DNA of 64,000 nt. It comes from Paenibacillus oralis (GTDB lineage Bacteria; Bacillota; Bacilli; Paenibacillales; Paenibacillaceae). The notes beneath the pieces are model-generated. The model saw only the letters and a list, made by a program, of their open reading frames with translations. It ran no database searches and was not told where the DNA came from. Within the stretch, counting starts at the first letter, position 1; the number at the start of each line of letters is the position of its first letter. Positions 33,945 through 43,121 of the stretch are shown in pieces. Where the stretch lies: NCBI RefSeq assembly GCF_003863965.1, contig NZ_RRCN01000001.1, positions 7,065,071-7,129,070 on the forward strand, read 5' to 3'. Both the position numbers and the translations under genes were made by a program.

Positions 33945-34673
33945 CTAGAAATTACATTCATCATCTGTATTCGTTAATTCGGCCCATCTTGCAGACAATA
34001 ACTTCGCATAGTCTATAGAAAATAAACCATAATGCCCAAGTGCATACCCATCATTAACTTCGATTAATAAAGTTTCCCCTTTATCCGTCAAGCCGATATC
34101 TACCGCGTAGCCTTTTGGAGCAGACTTGAATTGTGCAACTATGTTTTGAACGATTTGATGATCAAAATGCAGTCTCCAGTCTCCTCTGTACCTGCGAACA
34201 TCCAAGATCTGTCCATACCTCACGAAGCATCTCCACTCCGCTGCGAATTTGACCACTTCGGAACATAAGATTTCAGGATCTTCACCGTACGTCCCGATTC
34301 CCATAAGTTCTTTCGTACTTCGAACCACAACGCCTGTAAACTTCTTATCCTCAACCGGCTTAATAAACACGTTCCAATTCTCGGGATTATTGGCGACCAC
34401 ACTCAGTTTTGATTTCCATACTTTCCTTCCCAGATACGCTGCCAATTCTTCAGGATAATCGATCTCAGGCACGGCAATATCATATTTGCGAAGCATCGAT
34501 CTAACGTCAGCGACATAACTAACAACAATATCTTCTTTTTGATGATCGGACAATTCATTTACATCCTGAAAATAGCATAATTCAAAGCCCATTTGTTTAA
34601 ATCCGTCATAAGCGGCATAAAAATTATGATTCGCAATTTCATGGTCTGCGCCTTTCTTTAGGTATATCTTCAC
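33945..34673 (-). CDS. ATP-grasp domain protein, R2K-like
   Basis: A 242-residue protein with an N-terminal Rossmann-like part and a C-terminal ATP-grasp core: NVFIKPVEDKKFTGVVV, VVKFAAEWRCFVRYGQILD, GYAVDIGLTDKGETLLIEVN, then DGYALGHYGL. The compact size and the FxKP...VEVNDG ending recall the R2K clade of ATP-grasp enzymes reported from phages and conflict loci. It would join an acid to an amine or thiol. It is the last gene of a short run after the lipoprotein frames. Substrate unknown. Confidence 0.7.
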   Translation of the reverse strand: MKIYLKKGADHEIANHNFYAAYDGFKQMGFELCYFQDVNELSDHQKEDIVVSYVADVRSMLRKYDIAVPEIDYPEELAAYLGRKVWKSKLSVVANNPENWNVFIKPVEDKKFTGVVVRSTKELMGIGTYGEDPEILCSEVVKFAAEWRCFVRYGQILDVRRYRGDWRLHFDHQIVQNIVAQFKSAPKGYAVDIGLTDKGETLLIEVNDGYALGHYGLFSIDYAKLLSARWAELTNTDDECNF

Positions 34674-34683
34674 GAAACGCCAC

Positions 34684-35785
34684 CTACCTTATACTGATTT
34701 TCTGTGTCCGGTAAACGATCATAAAATCGCTGTCCGTCTCCGCAGGGGCAATCAAAGAATCACCGCTAGTAAGGAAGTACGGATCATCTAAGTCGATGAT
34801 TAATTTCCCGGGGTTTTCATCGGATATAACATTGTAAACCAGAAAAAGTTGATCGGCCGATTCGGGCACTTGGCTTCGGTTTATTTTTACGGCAATCGGA
34901 TCATCCCAGTCTACTTCAAGGCCATTGTATTCTTGCTTGGGGTAATTCACGCGGTAAACATTACTGCTCAGCAGCTTGTAGTCATATTGCTCTTCTCTGT
35001 CTGGAGCCAAAGCACCATAGTCGGCCCCGGCAAAGGGATCGTCTTCCGTCAGCGGACGAACGGAAAAAACGACATCTTCGGAAGTTTGAAACTCCACATT
35101 TTGCAACATAGAGGCCAGGCTAATCCCCTCTCCGACATCAACATATTCAAAATGGTTTTCTTTCACTTTCAACGGTTCCATATCGCTTTCGGGGTTGATC
35201 CTGATTCGCCTTGCCGCCTTTGAAGAAAACCTCCAGTTCCAAGCCGAAATTGCCGCCCTTCAAAAAAGTCTCCAAATCGCCGTCATATTTTTGCTCCAGC
35301 GTAAAATAATCGATACCTCCGTGGTCAAGTTCGCTGGAGATGCTGTACTTTTGGACGTAATACTCATCAGTTACTTTAAATTTGTCAATCAGCTGCTCTT
35401 TAATATCGGCTTTGATCCGTTCGGTTTGATAATTATCCGAAAGTACATTTTTAAACTCATCGCTGTACCGATTCCATGTGGGTCCGGCCAACACTCGAAA
35501 AGAGGTACCATTAGACTCCAAAGTAACCGCTCCGCTTTTGGGAACTTCACGCTTAAAAACGGGAATCGGCCCGTTTAGCCCAGCATAGGACAGCTTCACT
35601 TCCACCACTTTCGCGTCGTTCATCCCGTATTTTTCCATGACGTAAATTTGAGCTATTTGGGCCAGCTCTTTTTTCACCCGCTTTTCCTTCGTCTCCCTCG
35701 AGCCGGAGCATCCGGTGACAATGATACAAACCGTTAAAATGATCACTATGATGCAGATGGTTTGAAGTGCCATGTAACTTTTCAT
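34684..35785 (-). pseudogene. Lipoprotein gene split by a frameshift
   Basis: The first frame (35147-35785) has a lipoprotein signal (VCIIVTGC, lipobox Cys) and about 210 residues. The second (34684-35181, 165 residues) overlaps it by 35 bp in another frame and has no ribosome site. Joined near the CCCC run at about 35190 they would read ...GGKANQD then NPESDMEPLKVKENHFEY, giving one lipoprotein of about 365 residues. No family is recognised. It may be a real mutation, phase variation at the run, or a base error. Confidence 0.6.
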
Positions 35786-35810
35786 TTAAACACCATTCCT
35801 AAGTTAAAAA

Positions 35811-36830
35811 TTACAAAATATACAGTTCCAACTCTTCGCAAATGTCCTGTGTAATTTTGGCTAACACCTTTTTATCCAGATTTTCATGTCCAACGTAGTT
35901 CGATGTAATCATTTGGATCACATCTTCACGGCTGGAAAAGAGCCGACCGCTGTACAGACTGTACAACTCATCAATTTGTGATTCAGTGTAGACGACCTTT
36001 TTTCTAATCAAATCGAGCACATGATCTTTGTGGTGATTATATAACTCCTTGATTTTAAATACCTGAAGGTTATTTTCTACTTTCTGCCTCAACACAGGAT
36101 CCGTGCATTTGTCCCGTATGACGATTTCAAATTCTTCGCCTTTCCCAAACAAATAATCAATCCGAGAGGTAACACCTGGTTCTAATTTACTTTTGTCAAC
36201 CATATCGATTCCGAATTTGAAATATTGACCGAACTCATCTACGTATGGATTTAAATGCGTGTCTATTGTAAAATCTTCGGTTCCTTTGAGATCGGAGTTG
36301 CAAATACTGCAACAGGGAATCAGATTGTATAAGGATGTAGCAAGATAGGGATACGTCGCTTTATCATAGAAATGATCAAGCCGAGCTCGCGTTTTCCCTT
36401 TGTAGGCCGGGTCGTCGCTGATTACCATAAACGTATATTGGCGATTGCAATAGGGACAAACCTTTACATTCAACTTGGAAACAAGTTGGTAGGCTCCCCA
36501 TTTTGCCGGCGGATAGCTAGTAACAAAAGTATTATAATTAAATATTTGAAGTAATTCCCTGTATAGTACGGTTTTTCTCGAGGATTTATCTTCGAACGCG
36601 ACTCCATACGAACCTTTAATTTCCTTAGCTATTTGATCTAATCTCTGTGGTTTACCGATTAGAATATCGTCAATATAATCTCGAAGATATGTATAAAAGG
36701 GTTTGTTTCGACCGTGCTTGATTCCAATTTTGAAGCTTAACTTGCGAATAATCTTTGTTTTAAAATATTTTAGATGTTCCCTCTCAACTTCAGCCATTTT
36801 GACTTGATTATCCGCATTAATTAAAATCAT
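35811..36830 (-). CDS. HNH endonuclease, PtuB-like partner of the ATPase
   Basis: A 339-residue protein with an HNH/zinc nuclease core: C125-PY-C128 (VCPYCNRQYTF), D152-H153 in RARLDHFYDK, N169 in SLYNLIPCC, and C174-x2-C177. Helical regions flank the core. The start overlaps the ATPase gene by 14 bp, so the two are co-translated. An ATPase of this class plus an HNH nuclease is the two-gene layout of the Septu antiphage system (PtuA/PtuB). Length exceeds the smallest PtuB proteins, so a relative rather than a textbook member is possible. Confidence 0.78.
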   Translation of the reverse strand: MILINADNQVKMAEVEREHLKYFKTKIIRKLSFKIGIKHGRNKPFYTYLRDYIDDILIGKPQRLDQIAKEIKGSYGVAFEDKSSRKTVLYRELLQIFNYNTFVTSYPPAKWGAYQLVSKLNVKVCPYCNRQYTFMVISDDPAYKGKTRARLDHFYDKATYPYLATSLYNLIPCCSICNSDLKGTEDFTIDTHLNPYVDEFGQYFKFGIDMVDKSKLEPGVTSRIDYLFGKGEEFEIVIRDKCTDPVLRQKVENNLQVFKIKELYNHHKDHVLDLIRKKVVYTESQIDELYSLYSGRLFSSREDVIQMITSNYVGHENLDKKVLAKITQDICEELELYIL

Positions 36831-38730
36831 TGCCTCTCCCTCTTTTCAACTCTTCAATCTCGATTTGCATCTTTCTGATCATTTCAACAAGTTGCCTGTT
36901 GACTTGAGTATTGTCCACGTAATCTTGAATTTTATTTTTCAGCATACTAGAGATTTTCGTTCGCAGTATAGGTTCCCCGATTTGCCCAATTAGAGATTCA
37001 AGCTCAACCCGTCGTTCAATCAATTCCGGGGACGGGGTTTCGTTTATGGTGTTGATAAGCGATAACAAAACTTGATTCGCAAATTCACCAATAAGCCCGG
37101 TCCTTATAAAAAAGGCATCGGCAAATAATGTATGAATATTAGCGGCAAAGGTTTGTTTGGTTTCCTGCAGCCCATCAATGACCCGGCATCCGCTTTCTCC
37201 TTTATCTATAAAAATAAGGTTAGCCTTAGGCAAATCTGAAGCAATGATAGGCGAATTGGAAGTAAGTATGATTTGTATATTCCTATTGGTATAGATGGAC
37301 GGTAAATATCGAATCAAATTGTATAAAAAACTCTTTTGCCATTCCGGGTGTAGATACAATTCGCCTTCATCAATAAGAATTAGCACATTTCTCTCTAGAT
37401 GCATATTGCTAGCGATCTGTTGATTGTCAGCTAAGGCATAAAATCTTGCGTAGCAACTTAAAAATGCTTTTTCCCCAGAGCTTAAATCCCCCCAGTTAAA
37501 ATCGAGGAAAGGGGTAAAGCGTGCCACTTCCGCATGTAAATCTAGTAGTTTTTTTAAAGGAGATTCGGATTCATTTTCTGATCCATTAAGCGGAATAACA
37601 AACGAGTAATCTACAGGGCTGACAGTATCTTTAGTTATATGTACTTCGAAAAAATCAAGTAATTGCTTGATGCAATCAAACCAATGCCAAAGTGAATCGT
37701 AACTGTACTTATTATTTTTAATACCCTGTATCATGGTCTGGAGAACAAGTGTTAGTTTTTTATAAAGACTATCCTCTTCGTTAAATGCATAGTTTAACAC
37801 AGTTTCATCTAACACTAACTCTAAGTTCATTTCTTGAAGTTCCTGAAAGAATGTATCTAAAAGTGAGACCCAAAAGTGTTTTTTTACTTTATCGGTCCAA
37901 TTTTGTTCTGGATGCGAATTCACTAAATGTCTTATGATGTAATTAAAATTAGAATTGTCTTTTTTCCTTTTATTTTTCGAATCTACAGCCTGAATATCGA
38001 ATCGAGTGGACCGCATAGTTACAATCACATGATCTGGTAGTTTGAAAGGTAAATCTTGCAATTCATTTCGAGTGCTATAAATAAAATGAAGTTGTTTTCG
38101 GATTTCCTCCAATCGATACAATTCAGTTTCGCTAATCGAAAAATCTTGATCCTTTTCTTTTATGCCACTTTTATATTGTTTCACTAAGTAATTCGTGGAA
38201 ATATTGCGCATTCCATCCCATTCAAATTCTTGTCTGGCGTCGAAGATGTTCGAATAGAACACAACAGTTGTGTCGCTTATGATAGAAGTAAACAACTGCA
38301 GCATTTTATCTGCATATTCATCATAATAATAGGGTTCTTCAAAATCGAAGTTATAAAAGTTACCTTTTTCAATCCTTAGGTCGGAATGAACAAAAATTAT
38401 CCCTCTCCCTTTCTCATTTCGCATGATGATGATTGCTTTGTCTAAACGCCTTTCTACTTCATCTACAAAGTTCTCCTTTATGTATTCCAGAATGGTTGTT
38501 TTGCCAGCTCCATTTTTACCGATTATACCCGTAACGTTCACGATTTTACCATGCTCAGGATCGCGTTCATTACCGATTTGAAAGAATTGAGGGAGATACT
38601 GATCATTCCTCTCAACCCGTAATTCCCTTGAGGCCTTGTTATATTTAAAACGCAGCTCACTACTGAAATTAAACTGCTGTTCCTTAAATACACCTCTGTA
38701 GTTGTTTAAATAGATATATAATAGCTCCAT
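36817..38730 (-). CDS. ABC-type ATPase of a defence system, PtuA-like
   Basis: A 637-residue SMC/Rad50-like ATPase. Walker A GKNGAGKTT is at residues 71-79, an ABC signature LSSGEKAFLS near 413, and Walker B VLILIDEGELYLHPEW near 448, followed by ILTSNSPIIASDLP (switch His absent, Asn/Ser instead). The long middle (110-390) is helical and AT-rich in codon use. The C-terminus is a helix (MIRKMQIEIEELKRGRG). Such ATPases sense invaders and control a partner nuclease; the partner here is the overlapping HNH gene. Confidence 0.82.
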   Translation of the reverse strand: MELLYIYLNNYRGVFKEQQFNFSSELRFKYNKASRELRVERNDQYLPQFFQIGNERDPEHGKIVNVTGIIGKNGAGKTTILEYIKENFVDEVERRLDKAIIIMRNEKGRGIIFVHSDLRIEKGNFYNFDFEEPYYYDEYADKMLQLFTSIISDTTVVFYSNIFDARQEFEWDGMRNISTNYLVKQYKSGIKEKDQDFSISETELYRLEEIRKQLHFIYSTRNELQDLPFKLPDHVIVTMRSTRFDIQAVDSKNKRKKDNSNFNYIIRHLVNSHPEQNWTDKVKKHFWVSLLDTFFQELQEMNLELVLDETVLNYAFNEEDSLYKKLTLVLQTMIQGIKNNKYSYDSLWHWFDCIKQLLDFFEVHITKDTVSPVDYSFVIPLNGSENESESPLKKLLDLHAEVARFTPFLDFNWGDLSSGEKAFLSCYARFYALADNQQIASNMHLERNVLILIDEGELYLHPEWQKSFLYNLIRYLPSIYTNRNIQIILTSNSPIIASDLPKANLIFIDKGESGCRVIDGLQETKQTFAANIHTLFADAFFIRTGLIGEFANQVLLSLINTINETPSPELIERRVELESLIGQIGEPILRTKISSMLKNKIQDYVDNTQVNRQLVEMIRKMQIEIEELKRGRGNDFN

Positions 38731-38790
38731 TTCACACCTCGTTATTAATAATTTAATAAGTTATAAAAACAAATGGAAACCTCCTTTCTA

Positions 38791-39381
38791 TTACAATTGC
38801 GGCAACTTTAATAGGGATTCAAAAATTTGTCCTTTGATGGATGCTGCGTCGCATACGCCAACAAGGGGGATTACCTTTCCAACTGCCTGCTGAAGGCCCC
38901 AATACCGATTTACGGACTTGTCTCTTGTCTTGCTTTTCCACAGCCCTTTATTTTCTTCAGTGATAAAATGATTTTCTAAACGGTAAGGATCGTGAAACAA
39001 CCAGTGATCCGAAATGGCGGGCATACGTTCCCATTTGGACAAGTCGTAATGAAAACGCGACAAAGTGATTTGCGGATACTCCTCTTCTCCCTCCAAATCA
39101 ATCTCCACCACGAATACCGGCCCATCCTTTAAATCTGGAACTTGATCGTTGCCGGCGGATTCGCCTTCCAACTGATATAATTTAATAAAGTTACTGAGCA
39201 GCCAGCCATCCTCGTAACTGTCCGATTTCCAACGCAAAAATTTGGAGTTAAGGGAGACGAACCCTTGCTCCCGTCCAACCATGTCCATTTCGCCCAAGAG
39301 CAGGCTCACATTTTTGTACGTTTCCCGGATCACTTTTACCGCAAGACTAATATTCCCGCCATATTCATTTGTTGAAGACAC
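38791..39381 (-). CDS. Unrecognised partner of the PD-(D/E)XK nuclease
   Basis: A 196-residue soluble protein with no motif known to me. Conserved-looking blocks are ETYKNVSLLLGEMD, DGWLLSNFIKLYQLEGE and ISDHWLFHDPYRLENHF. Its start overlaps the nuclease gene by 17 bp, so the two are made together, and the ATPase gene follows 60 bp later. Possible roles are nuclease cofactor, inhibitor or specificity factor; none can be shown from sequence. Confidence 0.6.
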   Translation of the reverse strand: MSSTNEYGGNISLAVKVIRETYKNVSLLLGEMDMVGREQGFVSLNSKFLRWKSDSYEDGWLLSNFIKLYQLEGESAGNDQVPDLKDGPVFVVEIDLEGEEEYPQITLSRFHYDLSKWERMPAISDHWLFHDPYRLENHFITEENKGLWKSKTRDKSVNRYWGLQQAVGKVIPLVGVCDAASIKGQIFESLLKLPQL

Positions 39382-40153
39382 AATGTTCCTCCTTAATGGC
39401 CGTTTTTGTAGGCCAGATCATATTTTGGTATTCATGTGCCTTGGCTTTAAAGGTATAAACCTGTTCAAGAGTAGTTAATTGTCGAACTTCTCCGGTTAAA
39501 AACCCGCGGAACCGCTCAAATCCCTTTTTCTTTAACAAATCTGTTAAATCCCGAATGATCATTTGCTGTCCCCTGTCACAAGAAGCGGTATCGACCGTTT
39601 GTATTTGCTCCAATACGTTCTGCCACGCCAAAAAGCCCAAATGGATGCCCAAAGGAATAATCGCCCGACTCTTTATATCGGCTTCCACGGGCAACAAAAC
39701 ACCAAAAGGAGCCAAGAAGACAAGGTAGGCCGGGCGTCCGTTTCGAATGTCCTCGAGCATTTTGGCATATCGGGCTAACTGATGTCTGCTCGCTTCAGGA
39801 GAAACCTCCTTCAAATCTTCATCATCCGACGAAATTCCGCTATAATATTTGACTTCAATCCCAATCACTACTTCGGGATGATCTATGATGAGATCGATTT
39901 CCCCCTCTGCATGTCGCGGCCAGAAATGGAGTGTATAGTCAAAATCTTGAATGGAATCAAGAAGCTTACGCCAACTTGAATCAGGAGCCTGTACATCATC
40001 TTCAAACCGAACAGCAGCAAGTACATGTTTCAGCCCCTGTTGAAAAGGCAGATAACGAATCGCCCCAAAAAAGTCCCCGGTCAGTTGGTCTTCCAGCCGA
40101 TCGGACAAATTGCTTCCAGTATGTGAAATTTTATTGTGAATTTCAGCAATCAA
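39365..40153 (-). CDS. PD-(D/E)XK-family nuclease
   Basis: About 262 residues from TTG 40153, which shares TTGA with the stop of the upstream degraded gene and has GGAGGGG 7 nt before it; an upstream frame to 40192 exists but lacks a site. The nuclease core is E21 (RLEDQLTGDFFGAI), D87 in AEGEIDLIID and E100-V-K102 in IGIEVKYYSG, a standard E...D...ExK set. The second half is helical. Restriction- or defence-type DNA cleavage is likely. It is co-translated with the 196-residue partner downstream. Confidence 0.75.
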   Translation of the reverse strand: MIAEIHNKISHTGSNLSDRLEDQLTGDFFGAIRYLPFQQGLKHVLAAVRFEDDVQAPDSSWRKLLDSIQDFDYTLHFWPRHAEGEIDLIIDHPEVVIGIEVKYYSGISSDDEDLKEVSPEASRHQLARYAKMLEDIRNGRPAYLVFLAPFGVLLPVEADIKSRAIIPLGIHLGFLAWQNVLEQIQTVDTASCDRGQQMIIRDLTDLLKKKGFERFRGFLTGEVRQLTTLEQVYTFKAKAHEYQNMIWPTKTAIKEEHCVFNK

Positions 40154-40703
40154 TCCACTTCCCCTCCTATGGACAAAATATGATCCACCCACTCCATTAA
40201 AGCGCTTCGGTCTCCACCTTGAGTTAACCCGATAGCTCCCATATTGTATCTCCTGTGAAAATCCGGCTTAAAAAAATCGAGATCCTCATCCCTAATCGAA
40301 GTCACGATAAACACGTTATCCACCACCCGTTGATCGCTGCCCGCCAGCAAGATCCATCCCTGTATTTAGCATCTCTCCAAGAGCTTTGTTGGCAAACTTC
40401 CAATCATCCTTCGCCGCCTAAATACGCCTCTTCCAATAGCGTCCAAACTTCCCCTTCCGTACGCGAGGGACATTATTTGGGGTTCAGCGAATCGTAGTAA
40501 GTAATATTTAGCGTTTGACTGTAAGTAGCTACCTTGCAATCCTCGCTCAGCAACTCCACGGCCAAACGATCCATTTCTGCTTTCCATGGCGGCTCCATCG
40601 TTTCGTATACCCTTTTGCATCGTTCAGTGTTTTTTTCAATTTCAAAGATTTGCAGGTAATGGGATAGATTGATTATGGGTAGCTCTTTTGTTGAACAATT
40701 TTT
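40150..40703 (-). pseudogene. Degraded lead gene of the nuclease operon
   Basis: Three successive frames read like one protein: ERCKRVYETMEPPWKAEMDR to a TAA after YYDSLNPK; then EGEVWTLLEEAYLGGEG; then DDWKFANKALGEMLNTGMDL; then VVDNVFIVTSIRDEDLDFF to TGA at 40150. Shifts occur near 40470, 40403 and 40345. No start codon is visible above 40703. The last piece keeps the translational coupling (TTGA) to the PD-(D/E)XK gene, so it was once the first gene of this operon. No family is recognised. Confidence 0.5.
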
Positions 40704-40757
40704 CTAGTAGTATTGTACTACGATTTAGTGTCTAGTAGTTGTCAGCGAATGGGCTTT

Positions 40758-40976
40758 CTATTTTTTAGCCACAGTTCTTTGATATAATTCATTTAAATCA
40801 TCGATAATGAACGGACGTTGTTTTGGAATTTGGGGACACGGATGGTAGTAATAATAGCCTGATTTTCGTGTTGGATGTGGTTTTCCAAAGGATGGGATAC
40901 CCGAGCTTTGAATTAACGAAAGCCAATGATCTTTAATTTGAACTAGACGTTGCCAATGTCTTTTATGCGGCTTCAC
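40758..40976 (-). CDS. Small basic hypothetical protein
   Basis: A 72-residue frame from GTG 40976 with GGGGAG close upstream. It is rich in His, Tyr and Pro (KSGYYYYHPCPQIPKQRP) and ends DDLNELYQRTVAKK. No transmembrane segment or known motif. It could be a relic of a larger gene: composition is protein-like but there is no neighbour to support it. Bases 40704-40757 and 40977-41093 hold nothing else I can name. Confidence 0.35.
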   Translation of the reverse strand: MKPHKRHWQRLVQIKDHWLSLIQSSGIPSFGKPHPTRKSGYYYYHPCPQIPKQRPFIIDDLNELYQRTVAKK

Positions 40977-41093
40977 TCCCCACGCCAGAAGAAGTTTGTC
41001 CTGCCTATTTGCAAGGAGTAATCAATCCTGATCATGTATAATATCTACTAAATTCATAGATTCGACCCTTATAGGGGTGGGGAGGACATTTAT

Positions 41094-41813
41094 ATGAAAA
41101 AAACGCTAATCGGGGTTTTGCCTCTGTACGACAAGGAGAAAGAAAGCTACTGGATGCTGCCCGGTTATATGAAAGGCATTGAGGCGGCCGGCGGGATTCC
41201 GGTCATGCTTCCATTAACGACGGACCCGGATGCTATTTTGAGTATTGCCGATACGTTTGACGGGTTTTTGTTTACGGGCGGGCACGATATTAACCCCCAA
41301 ATTTACGGGGAGCCGGTCGATCCGGTTTGCGGGGCAAGGTGCGAGGAAAGGGACGTCATGGAAAAGCTGCTGTTTAACCACGCGATCGAGCAGGATAAGC
41401 CCGCTTTCGGCATTTGCCGCGGCCTGCAATTGTTCAACGCTTTGCTCGGCGGGACGCTGTACCAGGATCTTCCAACCCAGCGAACAAGCGCCGTGCGGAT
41501 CGAACATAAGCAAACCCCGCCATACACAATCCCCGTCCACAACGTCTACATTGAACAAGGAAACCCGCTGTATGAGATCGTGAAGGCGGAGTCCTTAAAG
41601 GTCAACAGCTATCATCATCAGGGGATCAAAAAATTGTCCAGTCAGTTAGTGGCCGCTGCGGTCGCGGAGGACGGACTGATCGAGGCCGTCGTCATGCCGG
41701 AAAAGAGATTCGTCTTGGCCGTACAGTGGCATCCGGAATTCAACTATCAGATCGACGACAGCAGCTTCCGGCTTTTTAAAGCATTTGTACAGGCGTGCAG
41801 CCCAAAGCAATAA
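41094..41813 (+). CDS. Class I glutamine amidotransferase-like hydrolase (PuuD family)
   Basis: A 239-residue enzyme with nucleophile C108 in AFGICRGLQLFN and H213-P-E215 in VQWHPEFN, plus the family mark LFTGGHDINPQIYGE. Members hydrolyse gamma-glutamyl amides such as gamma-glutamyl-GABA. It starts at ATG 41094 behind GGGGAGGAC and stands alone. The substrate cannot be told from sequence. Confidence 0.87.
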   Translation: MKKTLIGVLPLYDKEKESYWMLPGYMKGIEAAGGIPVMLPLTTDPDAILSIADTFDGFLFTGGHDINPQIYGEPVDPVCGARCEERDVMEKLLFNHAIEQDKPAFGICRGLQLFNALLGGTLYQDLPTQRTSAVRIEHKQTPPYTIPVHNVYIEQGNPLYEIVKAESLKVNSYHHQGIKKLSSQLVAAAVAEDGLIEAVVMPEKRFVLAVQWHPEFNYQIDDSSFRLFKAFVQACSPKQ

Positions 41814-41893
41814 AACCGTCCTTCACAAAGACGGCCATATAACCGATAAGTGTATTTGAGACATAACTATTCAACTAGAGAGAGGGAATTTTC

Positions 41894-42823
41894 ATGAAAA
41901 AAACGTTGGCTGTTCTATGTTCTTTGGCGTTGTTCATCCTTTTGGCCGCGCAGCCCCAGTATGTCAAGGCGGATAACAAAGCGTCCGCGATTACGACCAA
42001 GGCTTTGTCCTATAAAGGCCAGCAGTACGTACAAATCTCCGGGGCCAGTAAAACCGTCACGCAGCAAATCAATAAAATTCTCAAGCTGCACGCCGTAAAC
42101 GCCGCCGTTTCCAACAGCTCCGCCAAAAAGCAGTCCAAAAACGGTTCGTTCAAAACCACGCCCAGCACGAAATACAACAAAAACAACCGCCTGTCCATCG
42201 TGTACAGCGATTACTACTACGCGGGCGGAGCACACGGGATGCTCGCTTCGGTTTCCTACAATTTTGACGTGCAGACCGGGAAACAGATCAAGCTGAAGGA
42301 TATCCTCACCAAGGATTATCAGAAGGACAATCTTGAGATCGCGCTCGCGAACGAACTGGCCAAAAAATCGGCCGCAGGGGAAAACGTATTTCCGGACAGC
42401 GCCTATTCGTTCACTTTGGACATGGACAATAGTTTTTATTTCTATGACAAAGGCATCGTGTACCGGTTCCAGCCTTACGAGGTCGCGCCTTATTCGGAAG
42501 GTTTCGTGGACATCAAAGTACCGTACGAGACGATCAATAAGCAGACCGAAGCGCCCTTCTCATTGCCCAACAAAAACAATATCGCCGATTCGATCAAACA
42601 AGATCCCAATTATGCCGAAACCAGCCTGAAAGGCGAGTTCACCGGATTCCAGCAGGGCAAAATTTACGAGCTGGCCAACGGCCAAAAATGGAAACAAATC
42701 AGCGATCAGGCGACTAACGCCAGCGTATCCAATCCGGAAGTCATCGTCTTTCCTTATGAAGGGGACATCTTTCTCGTGATAGAGGGCCAAAGCGTCATGC
42801 CAATCATCGAGAAAGTCGAATAA
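41894..42823 (+). CDS. Secreted DUF4163/DUF3298 (RsiV-like) protein
   Basis: A 309-residue exported protein: signal peptide MKKTLAVLCSLALFILLAA with cleavage after VKA. Then come a DUF4163-like region and the DUF3298 core (DYYYAGGAHGMLASVSYNFD, GKQIKLKDIL, PYEVAPYSEGFVDIKVPYE). The same fold forms the lysozyme-binding part of RsiV and occurs next to peptidoglycan deacetylases. No transmembrane anti-sigma part is present, so it is probably a cell-wall or lysozyme-binding protein. ATG follows GAGAGAGGG. Confidence 0.8.
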   Translation: MKKTLAVLCSLALFILLAAQPQYVKADNKASAITTKALSYKGQQYVQISGASKTVTQQINKILKLHAVNAAVSNSSAKKQSKNGSFKTTPSTKYNKNNRLSIVYSDYYYAGGAHGMLASVSYNFDVQTGKQIKLKDILTKDYQKDNLEIALANELAKKSAAGENVFPDSAYSFTLDMDNSFYFYDKGIVYRFQPYEVAPYSEGFVDIKVPYETINKQTEAPFSLPNKNNIADSIKQDPNYAETSLKGEFTGFQQGKIYELANGQKWKQISDQATNASVSNPEVIVFPYEGDIFLVIEGQSVMPIIEKVE

Positions 42824-42841
42824 CGATCACTCGCTTAATAA

Positions 42842-43120
42842 CTAGTAGAATGATCCGGAAATAATATGGCTTATCTGCGGACAGGGGCGATGGATCACTT
42901 TGTTCTATATTAGTCTTGTGGCTAAGGCGGTCTTTCGCCACTAAATCGTGAACATAGCGCCATAAAATTCCTCTATTGCACGCAACATGGGGGATATCGC
43001 TGAAATAGCGCCCTTTTTTTCCTTTATGTTGTCACCCGAGATCTTCGATAGACGATTTTGCCGTTTTCTCAAGTCTTCACTTGCCATCATGCTAACGTTA
43101 TTTCCAGAATCGTCTACTAG
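42842..43120. repeat. 279-bp non-coding element with inverted ends
   Basis: The ends CTAGTAGA-n7-GGAAATAA (42842-42864) recur inverted at 43098-43120, matching 18 of 23 positions. The inside has no coding frame; it holds GCGCCATAAAATTCCTCTATT-like words and a CGCTGAAATAGCGCCC segment. It fills the gap between the DUF3298 gene and DUF488 stop codons exactly. It is MITE-like in form, with no second copy in the window. Confidence 0.45.
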
Positions 43121-43121
43121 C

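Noticed and set aside
40758..40976. Transposase or toxin fragment
   Set aside because: No catalytic motif or antitoxin-like neighbour; listed only as a hypothetical gene.
41821..41843. Hairpin CCGTC...GACGG after the amidotransferase gene as a terminator
   Set aside because: Stem is only 5 bp and no T-run follows, so I did not list it.
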